Positions 1-6,283 of a DNA stretch of 6,464 nt are shown piece by piece. The stretch is from Deltaproteobacteria bacterium (GTDB lineage: Bacteria > Desulfobacterota > Desulfobacteria > Desulfobacterales > JAFDCJ01): assembly GCA_024277475.1 (NCBI GenBank), contig JAJRVC010000282.1, positions 1 to 6,464 on the forward strand. Direction: 5' to 3'. The notes below the pieces were generated by a model that was given only the letters and a program-made list of their open reading frames with translations, was not told the DNA's origin and made no database searches. A program made the position numbers and the translations under genes. The first letter of the stretch is position 1, and every line of letters begins with the position of its first letter.

Positions 1-220
1 AATGGTCCGAGACCGTATCGGCCCGGTAGCTTCCTTTAAGGCCGCAACGGTGGTCAAACGCCTGCCGAAAACCCGATCCGGCAAAATTTTGCGGGGTACG
101 ATCCAAAAAATCGCCGACAATAAGCCCTATAAAACTCCGGCCACCATTGATGACCCCGCAACCCTGGATGAAATGGCCGAAGCGTTAACCGGCATCGGGT
201 ATGCGAAGGCTAAAACATAG
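1..220 (+). CDS. prpE: Propionyl-CoA synthetase (PrpE/ACSS3 type), C-terminal fragment
   Basis: This is the last 72 or so residues of an AMP-forming acyl-CoA synthetase. The reading frame is open at the left window edge, so most of the gene lies outside. Family knowledge: these cytoplasmic enzymes activate propionate (or acetate) with ATP and CoA through an acyl-AMP intermediate. The motif PKTRSGKILRG is the hallmark C-terminal A10 motif. Its lysine (codon 83-85) is the adenylation-step lysine that is commonly controlled by reversible acetylation. Three features favour the propionyl/ACSS3 branch over Acs: IGPVA before the motif, TIQKIAD after it, and PATIDDP near the end, where Acs normally has a TSTLADP-like segment. 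The gene stops with TAG, 82 nt before a response regulator on the same strand, so it may share an operon with the signalling genes. The specificity call rests only on this tail, so acetate or another short-chain acid remains possible. Confidence 0.88.
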   Translation, partial: MVRDRIGPVASFKAATVVKRLPKTRSGKILRGTIQKIADNKPYKTPATIDDPATLDEMAEALTGIGYAKAKT

Positions 221-251
221 GTTGAACCCCTTAGTTTAGGAAGGATAAACT

Positions 252-296
252 GTGCAAAAATTACCTCCGGCGTATAAGCAAATAAAGCGAGGATAA
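252..296 (+). CDS. Possible 14-codon leader ORF upstream of the response regulator
   Basis: A GTG at 252 opens a 14-codon frame (MQKLPPAYKQIKRG) ending in TAA at 294-296, 6 nt before the response-regulator ATG. A strong purine run, AGGAAGGA at 238-245, sits 6 nt upstream of the GTG, a good ribosome-binding spacing. The stop codon directly follows the GAGGA (289-293) that serves the response regulator, so translation of this ORF would cover or open that site and could couple the two. It has no family resemblance I recognise and may be a chance ORF. The short length and GTG start make this a low-confidence call. Confidence 0.25.
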   Translation: MQKLPPAYKQIKRG

Positions 297-302
297 CTTT
301 AT

Positions 303-707
303 ATGTCCAAAGAAATCCTCATAGTGGATGATGAACCGAGCATCGTCGTACCCATCCAGTTTCTGATGGGACAGCAGGGCTACAATGTTCTGGTGGCTGA
401 AAACGGCGAAGATGCCTTGGATATAATATATAAATACAAGCCGGACCTCATATTACTCGACATCATGCTCCCCAGAATTGACGGGTATGAAGTTTGTGAA
501 ATCGTCCGGTTAGACCCCAGGTATAGGGATATCAAAATCATATTCTTAACCGCCAAAGGACGGGAAGTTGAAATTGCCAAGGGCCTGGCACTGGGCGCCG
601 ACGCCTATATTACCAAACCCTTCTCGAATACCGAACTGGTCTCCAAAGTCAAAGAACTTTTAGAAGAGGCTAATCAGGACAGGCTGGAACTACAAAAGGA
701 ATGTTGA
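303..707 (+). CDS. Single-domain CheY-like response regulator
   Basis: This 134-residue protein is a complete receiver domain with no DNA-binding or enzymatic output domain. The phosphorylation machinery is intact: the acidic pair D9/D10 in ILIVDDE, the phospho-acceptor D53 in LILLDIMLP, the switch threonine T83 in FLTAKG and the conserved lysine K105 in YITKPF. A short charged helix follows the domain (about 117-134). The start is supported by GAGGA at 289-293, 9 nt upstream of the ATG. It sits between the prpE-like gene and the sensor/exonuclease gene, all co-oriented. It probably acts by protein-protein contact, as CheY, Spo0F or DivK do. Candidate kinase: the convergently encoded SLC5-STAC histidine kinase, which lacks its own receiver (inference). 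Candidate target: the adjacent protein with the degenerate kinase core (inference). It differs from CrbR/ErdR, the regulators paired with CrbS/MxtR, which carry a LuxR-type HTH. Confidence 0.93.
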   Translation: MSKEILIVDDEPSIVVPIQFLMGQQGYNVLVAENGEDALDIIYKYKPDLILLDIMLPRIDGYEVCEIVRLDPRYRDIKIIFLTAKGREVEIAKGLALGADAYITKPFSNTELVSKVKELLEEANQDRLELQKEC

Positions 708-778
708 AGAGTTCAGACAATTCTGTTAAAACCCCTGGTAAGCAGCTAATAAATCCCAAATTCAAATATCCACTATGA
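701..778 (+). CDS. Possible 25-codon bridging ORF, overlapping both neighbours
   Basis: An ATG at 701 overlaps the stop region of the response regulator by 7 nt. It opens 25 codons ending in TGA at 776-778, which overlaps the ATG of the next gene as ATGA (775-778). The large downstream gene has no visible Shine-Dalgarno sequence, so reinitiation through this ORF would explain how it is translated. Against it: the GGA at 698-700 lies directly against the ATG, which is too close for a normal site, and the peptide (lysine-, proline- and asparagine-rich) resembles nothing I know. It may be a chance frame across a repeat-like spacer. Confidence 0.2.
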   Translation: MLKSSDNSVKTPGKQLINPKFKYPL

Positions 779-2949
779 AACTGCCGAGGAGTAAATTCTG
801 GGGAGCTGTCGGCCTTTCCTTTGTGTCCCTGATCATCATCCTCACCATTTCCGCAGTCTGGTTCAAGCGTCAACTGACATCCGAAGAGCTGAATTTTATT
901 ACCCATCTTTTGCGACAATTCATGGGTCCTGTCGTCATCATAGCTTCGCTTCTACTGATAGTCTGTGCTTGGGCCGTGGAAACAGTATTTCGGAATTATG
1001 TCAGGCCCGTGCACAAAATCGCAGAAAAAGTTTTATTGATCAACACCTCAAATCCGTCTTACCGCATTCCCAGCACGGGTGCTTCGGAAATCTGCCGGCT
1101 TTGCGACCGTATCAACGAAGCCGCACAGCGGCACGAAACCCTCGCAAAACATGTGGAGGCCAAAGTCGATCTGGCCAAATCGGAATTTGAACAGGAAAAA
1201 AATACTCTGGCGGCCATTGTTGCCGAGTTGCCTGAAGGTGTGCTGATATGCAACGCCGACGGCCGAATTCTATTGTATAACAACCGTGCCAAACAACTAC
1301 TGGCCGGTGAACGCAAAAGGGATCAGGACACTTCCGTTTCTCATGAATCCGAGCGCTATATCGGCCTGGGACGTTCTATCTTCGGGATTATCGACAAAAA
1401 TCTACTCGCACATGTTTTTGATCAAATCACCGAGAAACTGCAACAAAATGATCCACAGGCTGTCCTCTATTTCATGGTGCCGGGTGCTGATGATCGACTG
1501 CTGCGGGTGGAAGCTGTCCCTGTTTTAAACCAGGAGCGGCAACTTTCAGGATTGGTACTCATATTTTATGACATCACCCGACAACTGGCAACCGATAGTA
1601 ATTTGAATCTGGCCCTGGAGGCTGTTACCAGAGGATTCCGGGCATCGCTGGCCGGTATTCGTTCTGCCATTGAAACCATCATAGAATATCCCCAAATGGA
1701 TATTGATCAACTCGAAAGGTTTAGAAAAATCATCCACAGAGAATCGATCAGCATGGGTGAGCTTTTGGAAAGCAACTTGAGCTTTGATGCCAAAATAGGA
1801 CTTAATCAGTGGCCGCTGACCACCATGTCCGCCCAAAGTCTGACTGAACTGCTTGCAACCAGATCCCTCGAAAAGCTCCAGGTTCAGATTCGAATGGAAG
1901 ATATCAGTAAACCCCTTTGGGTCAAAATTGACAGCTATTCCTTCCTGCTGGTGTTGCTTTTTTTAATCGACAAATTAAAGACTTTGATCGGCATCGAGGA
2001 GCTTACCTGCAGATTGACCGAACTGGATTGGTATGTCGGACTTGATTTACTGTGGCCGGGCTCACCCATTAAAATTGAAACCTTGCGTGAGTGGGAGCAG
2101 GCGCCGTTGGTATTCGAGCAGGAGGGATTGTCCCTGACGCTTCGGGAAATAATTGATCATCTCGGTTCCGATATTGGATCCTATGGATCCAAACGGCTGA
2201 AGGGCACATCCTATTTGCGGCTCTTCTTGCCGGTTGCCGAGATTTTTGAACCCGACGAAATCAGGCCTATGACAATTCTACCCGAAAGCCGGCCGGAGTA
2301 CTATGATTTTGACCTATTTGACCAGGCCGGGCAAGTTGCAGAGCTGGAGAACCGGCTTTTGACGGAACTGACCTATACAGTATTTGACATGGAAACTACC
2401 GGCCTGAATCCTTCCGAAGGGGATGAAATTTTATCCATCGGTGCCATTCGAATTGTTAACTGCCGCTTGCTGCACGAAGAACGTTTTGAACAACTGGTTG
2501 ATCCATTACGGACCATCCCCTGGGAATCAGTGCAAATACACGGCATCCATCCGGAAATGCTCATCGGGAAGCCGACTCTCGACAAGGTCCTTCCCGGATT
2601 CGAGCAATTTGTGGAGAATACCATCCTTGTGGCCCACAATGCCGCCTTTGACATGCGTTTTTTGCAGATAAAGGAAGAACAAACCGCAGTCAAGATCATC
2701 AACCCGGTATTGGATACACTGCTGTTGTCCGCGGTAGTGCATCCGTCGCACTCAAACCATGACCTGGAGGCGATCGCACAACGACTGGGAGTCCGTATCC
2801 TGGGCCGGCATACCGCCATGGGGGATGCACTGGCCACCGCTGAATTATTTCTAAAGTTGCTGCCGATCCTGGCACAAAACGGTATCTACACATTGAAGGA
2901 GGCACTGGAGGCCTCGCGGAAAACGTATTATGCCAGGATTAAGTTTTGA
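775..2949 (+). CDS. Membrane sensor: HAMP-PAS-degenerate kinase fused to a DEDDh 3'-5' exonuclease
   Basis: This is a 724-residue multidomain protein. Two hydrophobic helices (about 8-30 and 51-70) flank a short, probably extracytoplasmic loop. A HAMP-like region (about 71-125) and coiled coil follow, then a PAS domain (about 143-268, with LPEGVLICNADGRILLYN). Residues 275-487 keep the outline of a HisKA/HATPase core but have lost its catalytic residues. R286 sits at the phospho-histidine position (TRGFRASLAGIR matched to SHELRTPLTSIR), K400 at the ATP-box asparagine and W427 at the G1 aspartate. Residues about 533-700 are a DnaQ-like RNase T domain with a complete active site: D538 and E540 (FDMETTGLN), D626 (AHNAAFD) and H679/D684 (HTAMGD), placing it in the DEDDh class. 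It should trim DNA or RNA 3' ends at the inner face of the membrane under PAS/HAMP control (inference). The next in-frame ATG, at residue 50, would remove the first helix, so 775 is the best start although it lacks a ribosome binding site. Exonuclease domains of this kind are known near acetate permease and acyl-CoA synthetase genes in proteobacteria. Confidence 0.9.
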   Translation: MKLPRSKFWGAVGLSFVSLIIILTISAVWFKRQLTSEELNFITHLLRQFMGPVVIIASLLLIVCAWAVETVFRNYVRPVHKIAEKVLLINTSNPSYRIPSTGASEICRLCDRINEAAQRHETLAKHVEAKVDLAKSEFEQEKNTLAAIVAELPEGVLICNADGRILLYNNRAKQLLAGERKRDQDTSVSHESERYIGLGRSIFGIIDKNLLAHVFDQITEKLQQNDPQAVLYFMVPGADDRLLRVEAVPVLNQERQLSGLVLIFYDITRQLATDSNLNLALEAVTRGFRASLAGIRSAIETIIEYPQMDIDQLERFRKIIHRESISMGELLESNLSFDAKIGLNQWPLTTMSAQSLTELLATRSLEKLQVQIRMEDISKPLWVKIDSYSFLLVLLFLIDKLKTLIGIEELTCRLTELDWYVGLDLLWPGSPIKIETLREWEQAPLVFEQEGLSLTLREIIDHLGSDIGSYGSKRLKGTSYLRLFLPVAEIFEPDEIRPMTILPESRPEYYDFDLFDQAGQVAELENRLLTELTYTVFDMETTGLNPSEGDEILSIGAIRIVNCRLLHEERFEQLVDPLRTIPWESVQIHGIHPEMLIGKPTLDKVLPGFEQFVENTILVAHNAAFDMRFLQIKEEQTAVKIINPVLDTLLLSAVVHPSHSNHDLEAIAQRLGVRILGRHTAMGDALATAELFLKLLPILAQNGIYTLKEALEASRKTYYARIKF

Positions 2950-2997
2950 ATGGAGTCCTCATATGAAACTACACATAGTTGAAACAGTGAATTGATT

Positions 2998-3025
2998 GAA
3001 CATCGAACTTCGATATTCTCTTTTT
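2998..3025 (+). terminator. Probable rho-independent terminator of the + strand operon
   Basis: A 9-bp stem with one C-A mismatch (arms 2998-3006 and 3010-3018, loop ACT) is followed at once by the T-rich run TCTTTTT (3019-3025). It lies about 50 nt after the stop of the exonuclease-fusion gene, with no further gene on this strand, so it fits the end of that transcript. The stem is AT-rich and the loop is only 3 nt, so it is not a strong example. On the other strand the stem is equally good but has no T tract after it. Confidence 0.5.
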
Positions 3026-3075
3026 CAGAATTTCTTTTTAGATTTGACTGGCCGTTTTTTTGGCCGGCGGCGGAG

Positions 3076-3117
3076 CTGAACACTGAAACCTGAAACCTGA
3101 ACACCGACACCTAAATC
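3076..3117. repeat. Six-unit degenerate heptamer tandem repeat
   Basis: Six consecutive 7-nt units can be read here: CTGAACA, CTGAAAC, CTGAAAC, CTGAACA, CCGACAC and CTAAATC. The first four differ at only two positions, and the last two are decayed copies. The array lies in the convergent spacer between the exonuclease-fusion and symporter-kinase genes. On the - strand it gives spurious peptides of the FRFQVS type, a pattern I associate with intergenic heptamer arrays in deltaproteobacterial genomes (recollection, not checked). No function can be assigned. Confidence 0.7.
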
Positions 3118-3133
3118 CGGTATAAAATCGCGA

Positions 3134-3148
3134 TAACTATTTTAGTTA
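3134..3148. repeat. Small AT-rich inverted repeat in the convergent spacer
   Basis: TAACTA and TAGTTA are perfect complementary arms around a TTT centre. The repeat lies about 40 nt downstream of the symporter-kinase stop, on the - strand. As a hairpin it is weak (two G-C pairs) and no T tract follows it directly, so it is a poor intrinsic terminator. No clear terminator for the - strand operon is visible between 3188 and 2998. Confidence 0.35.
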
Positions 3149-3188
3149 ATGTTTCGAAAAAATTTTCAGAACCCCAGACACAAACCCA

Positions 3189-5963
3189 CTAATGCCCCCT
3201 TACCGCCCGATTTACCGGGAGTGCAAATGAAAACATGGCACCTTTGCCCGGTTCGCTCTCGACCCAGATCCGGCCGTGATGAAAATCGATAATACGCTTG
3301 GTAATTGTTAGACCGATTCCGGTTCCAGTCGGGCGTCCCTGGGTTGGATCTTTGATCTGATGAAACGGCTGGAATATTTTATTCAGGTCTTTGGGTTGGA
3401 TTCCAATGCCGTTATCCTGTACCTCGACGATCAGTTGATTGTCCGCGGCCCGCAGGCGGACGGCAATCATCCCACGGTCGGGGCTGCAAAATTTTACAGC
3501 ATTGGAAATGATATTCACCATGACCTGGATGAGCCGGTCACGATCGCCGGAAATCATGGGTACATCCTGAGCAAGATCCACGTCAATGGTTATGTTTTTG
3601 CCATGTATCAGCTGCCGGGTGCTGTTAACGGCATCGTGAACAACCTCCTTGAGATCGATTGAAGTAACCGACCAATCCATTTGGGCCGATTCTATTTTTT
3701 CGTAATCCAGTATTTGACTGACCAGGCGGATCAACCTGTCACTTTCTTTGATGATGATGCCGGAAAAATTCTCGAGCCGGGCGGCATCGATGTCCGGGTT
3801 TGCAGCAAGGATTTCGGCCAGCGATCGCACGGAGGTCAAAGGGGTACGTAGCTCATGGGTAACCGTTGATATAAAGTCATCCTTGAGCCGATCCAATTCC
3901 TGCAACCGTAGATTGGCTTCCTTCAGATCGGCCGTCGCTTTTTCCAGCTCACGGCTGTAAGCAATCACTTGCCGGGGCTCATCGAGGATATTAAGCACCT
4001 CTTCCATCCCCAGGGGTTCTTCTTTGACAACCGACGATACCATGATCCGGGCCGATACCGATCCCACGGCACCGGTCAGCAGCGTTTCCGCATGACCGAC
4101 CAGATCGGCATCAGCCGTCAGATAGTGATCCCAGCTGATATTGTGTTTTTGGGCATACCCGAACAGTGCTTCATCCGCTTTGATTTTACCGAGAAACCGT
4201 GCCAACAACGATTTTAGATCCGGCAAATTGACCGTTCCACGCCGGAAAAGAGAATCTCCGGCTTCGCCGGAATACCGGAAGACATCCACGAACAGGACGG
4301 CCTGGGTATGCTCGATCGCCCGGGGCCGGCTCAGCACGGATACGGCGACATACACACTCACGTTGACCAGCATGCTCCAAAATACCGAGTGGGAAATTGG
4401 GTTGAAATGCTGCAGCCCGAAAAGCTGATAAGGTTTCAGCATTTCAATACCGAAAGGTCCTGCCGTCACAAAGTCCTGGGAAATTATGCCCGCCTGTACG
4501 AGTGACGGCAGGATAAGCGTGTAGGTCCAGAGACCGAATCCGGCGATCAAACCGCTGATAGCGCCATAGCGGGTACCGCCCTTCCAGAAAATACCGCCGA
4601 TCAAGGCTGGTGCAAATTGGGCCACGGCCGCAAAAGACCTCAGCCCAATGGAGACAAGGGCATAGAACCCGCCGATGTAATGGAAATACGCATAGCCCAG
4701 CATCAAAACCAGTATGATGCTTCCCCGACGGATAATCAGCAGCAAACCGGTGAGTTCGCTTTGCCGGGAAAGGGCCGGGATCGGCAGATGCAGTAATAGC
4801 GGCATAACAAGGTCATTGCAGATCATCGTGCTCAGGGCGATGGTTTCGACGATTACCATACCGGTGGCGGCGGACATGCCGCCGAGATAAACGACCAATG
4901 TTAAAAATTGCTGCCGTGCAGCCATCGGCAGGGCCAGGACAAACGTATCGGCATCGATACTGCCGCCGGTAAACTGCAGCACACCGCCGAAGGCAACCGG
5001 CAAAACAAAAATATTAATGGCCAGCAAATACAATGGGAAAAGCCAGATGGCTTTGTTTAAATGCTCCTCATTTACGTTTTCGACCACAATGATCTGAAAT
5101 TGACGGGGCAGCAGGAAAATAGCCATCATCGAAAGAAAAAGATACATGCACCAATCGATGTAAGTGCTGGCGCCGGCGCTCATGGTCAGTAAATCCTTAA
5201 AAATCCGGGGGGATTGGCTGGTAGAATCAATGGTTAAAGCATCCTTTAAATCGGAAAAACTGCGTGCCTTTTCAAACAGGTCGGCAAAACCATTGTAAAG
5301 TCCATAAGTTACAAATAACCCCACCGCCAGGAAAGCGGCAAGCTTTACGATCGACTCAAAAGCAATGGCCGCAACCAGCCCTTCATGCCGTTCAGAGGTA
5401 TCCAGATGGCGCGTGCCGAATAAAATGGCAAAAGCGGCCAGCATCAGGGCTACATAAAAAGCAGTATCGCCAAATACCGGAATATTTGCAAAATTAGACG
5501 TTACGGAGATTTCAGGGTAGTGATTGATCAACAGGAAGCCCGTGGATATGGCTTTGAGTTGTAAGGCAATATACGGGATGACGCCAATAACGGCAATGAT
5601 GGTAACCACGCCGCCCAGCGTTGGACTTTTGCCGTAGCGGGAAGCAATAAAATCAGCAATGGAGGTAATGCGGTACAGCTTGCTGATACGGATAATTTTT
5701 CGCAGCACCAGCCAGCCCAGCATCGCCATCAAGGTCGGACCGATATATATTGTAAGGAAACCCAGCCCGCTGTGGACTGCCATGCCTACACTGCCGTAAA
5801 AAGTCCATGCCGTGCAGTATACCGCCAGAGAAAGGGCGTAGATATAAGGATTGCTAATGATGCTGCGGCCTGCATCAGCCCGTTTATCGCCATAATAAGC
5901 AATTACAAAAAGAAGGCCCACATAGCCGAATGAAACAAATAGGATGGTTCCGGTTTTTAACAC
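3189..5963 (-). CDS. SLC5 sodium:solute symporter-STAC-histidine kinase fusion (CrbS/MxtR-like)
   Basis: This is a 924-residue inner-membrane sensor kinase. Residues 1 to about 548 form a many-helix SLC5 symporter unit, with the family-typical AWTFYGSVG near the N-terminus. Residues about 578-668 match the STAC domain that links SLC5 modules to kinases (LLARFLG, ADADLVGHAE, ARIMVSSVVKEEPL, ILDEPRQVIAYSRELE). A coiled coil (about 670-698) leads to an intact kinase: phospho-histidine H703 (THELRTPL), ATP-box N821 (NIISNAVKF), G1 D850 (DNGIGI) and the G2 loop GTGIGL from 880. It should sense, and perhaps transport, a small carboxylate and pass phosphate to a response regulator. Known CrbS/MxtR proteins control acetyl-CoA synthetase and acetate use. 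This protein has no PAS domain and no C-terminal receiver, making it shorter than typical CrbS. Its likely partner is the stand-alone regulator at 303-707 (inference). The start is GTG at 5963, supported by GGGAGA 7 nt upstream. Confidence 0.92.
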   Translation of the reverse strand: MLKTGTILFVSFGYVGLLFVIAYYGDKRADAGRSIISNPYIYALSLAVYCTAWTFYGSVGMAVHSGLGFLTIYIGPTLMAMLGWLVLRKIIRISKLYRITSIADFIASRYGKSPTLGGVVTIIAVIGVIPYIALQLKAISTGFLLINHYPEISVTSNFANIPVFGDTAFYVALMLAAFAILFGTRHLDTSERHEGLVAAIAFESIVKLAAFLAVGLFVTYGLYNGFADLFEKARSFSDLKDALTIDSTSQSPRIFKDLLTMSAGASTYIDWCMYLFLSMMAIFLLPRQFQIIVVENVNEEHLNKAIWLFPLYLLAINIFVLPVAFGGVLQFTGGSIDADTFVLALPMAARQQFLTLVVYLGGMSAATGMVIVETIALSTMICNDLVMPLLLHLPIPALSRQSELTGLLLIIRRGSIILVLMLGYAYFHYIGGFYALVSIGLRSFAAVAQFAPALIGGIFWKGGTRYGAISGLIAGFGLWTYTLILPSLVQAGIISQDFVTAGPFGIEMLKPYQLFGLQHFNPISHSVFWSMLVNVSVYVAVSVLSRPRAIEHTQAVLFVDVFRYSGEAGDSLFRRGTVNLPDLKSLLARFLGKIKADEALFGYAQKHNISWDHYLTADADLVGHAETLLTGAVGSVSARIMVSSVVKEEPLGMEEVLNILDEPRQVIAYSRELEKATADLKEANLRLQELDRLKDDFISTVTHELRTPLTSVRSLAEILAANPDIDAARLENFSGIIIKESDRLIRLVSQILDYEKIESAQMDWSVTSIDLKEVVHDAVNSTRQLIHGKNITIDVDLAQDVPMISGDRDRLIQVMVNIISNAVKFCSPDRGMIAVRLRAADNQLIVEVQDNGIGIQPKDLNKIFQPFHQIKDPTQGRPTGTGIGLTITKRIIDFHHGRIWVESEPGKGAMFSFALPVNRAVRGH

Positions 5964-5966
5964 CGA

Positions 5967-6200
5967 TCAATCTCCCGGCTTATCGGAATCATCTGCAGGG
6001 CCCTTTGAAGCAGTTACCATCACCAGTGTAGTAAGACCGATCAACAGGCACCAAATACCGAAAACGTAGACATACAGCAAGGGTAAGCCGAATATCAGGA
6101 CTTCCGGTTTGAACAGAGAAAGGAGCGGATAGTTTAACAGGGCAAATCCGAATAGGAATAGGGCAACCAGGCGTTTGTTTATTTTGCTGTCACGTGTCAT
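5967..6200 (-). CDS. Small two-helix membrane protein paired with the SLC5 kinase
   Basis: This is a 77-residue protein with a short basic N-terminus (MTRDSKINKRL), two hydrophobic helices (about 10-30 and 36-62, the latter containing FGLPLLYVYVFGIW) and a polar acidic tail. Two positive-end cues suggest both termini face the cytoplasm. The next gene starts 3 nt after its stop, so the pair is one operon. Small two-helix partners precede several SLC5-type symporters, such as YjcH (DUF485) before ActP and YhdT before PanF. This protein is analogous in position and shape, but I cannot assign it to either family. It may help fold or regulate the symporter unit (inference). The frame can be extended to a TTG at 6260, but that codon lies upstream of the -10 box, so the ATG at 6200 is chosen, about 40 nt after the expected transcription start. 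No good Shine-Dalgarno is visible before it. Confidence 0.75.
   Translation of the reverse strand: MTRDSKINKRLVALFLFGFALLNYPLLSLFKPEVLIFGLPLLYVYVFGIWCLLIGLTTLVMVTASKGPADDSDKPGD
5971..5976 (-). promoter_or_regulatory. Ribosome binding site that fixes the GTG start of the symporter-kinase
   Basis: On the - strand GGGAGA lies 7 nt upstream of GTG 5963-5961. The site sits inside the last codons of the upstream small-protein gene, whose TGA (5969-5967) is 3 nt before the GTG. This arrangement supports translational coupling of the two genes. Confidence 0.75.
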
Positions 6201-6248
6201 CGATCGTTCGGGTTGGGGGTTAAGGTCGAATTTATGACAACCATTGTT

Positions 6249-6277
6249 ACCATAGACCAATCAGGCACAAGTGTCAA
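6249..6277 (-). promoter_or_regulatory. Sigma70-type promoter for the small-protein/SLC5-kinase operon
   Basis: On the - strand a perfect -35 TTGACA (6277-6272) is followed by a 17-nt spacer and the -10 hexamer TATGGT (6254-6249, four of six matches). Transcription would start near 6242, leaving a leader of about 40 nt before ATG 6200. It is the best promoter-like sequence in the window and fits both the gene order and the chosen start codon. Confidence 0.65.
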
Positions 6278-6283
6278 TTCGGT

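Noticed and set aside
222..249. Promoter-like TTGAAC and GATAAA with 16-nt spacing between the prpE-like gene and the response regulator.
   Set aside because: Each hexamer matches only four of six bases, and the -10 candidate overlaps the purine-rich site of the mini-ORF. Too weak to call, so read-through from the prpE-like gene cannot be excluded or confirmed.
2373..2837. Long open frame on the - strand (154 codons) inside the exonuclease domain.
   Set aside because: It lies entirely opposite a well-conserved DnaQ-like domain, its translation is Cys/Ser/Arg-rich and resembles no family, and it has no ribosome site of note.
2950..2982. 10-codon ORF starting right after the exonuclease-fusion stop.
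   Set aside because: It is very short, has no ribosome site and has no recognisable product.
3051..3067. GGCC-G-T7-GGCC palindrome as a terminator.
   Set aside because: The T run would lie in the loop instead of after the stem, and the stem is only 4 bp, so it does not fit an intrinsic terminator on either strand.
2928..3110. 60-codon - strand frame in the convergent spacer.
   Set aside because: It runs through the heptamer repeat and ends inside the exonuclease gene. Its FRFQVS-type peptide is a repeat artefact.
3360..3662. 100-codon open frame on the + strand inside the kinase ATPase domain.
   Set aside because: It is antisense to conserved kinase motifs (the D850 and N821 regions), with no homology or context to support it.
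6201..6260. N-terminal extension of the small membrane protein to a TTG at 6260.
   Set aside because: The TTG lies upstream of the -10 box of the best promoter, and the extra 20 residues do not look like part of a two-helix membrane protein.
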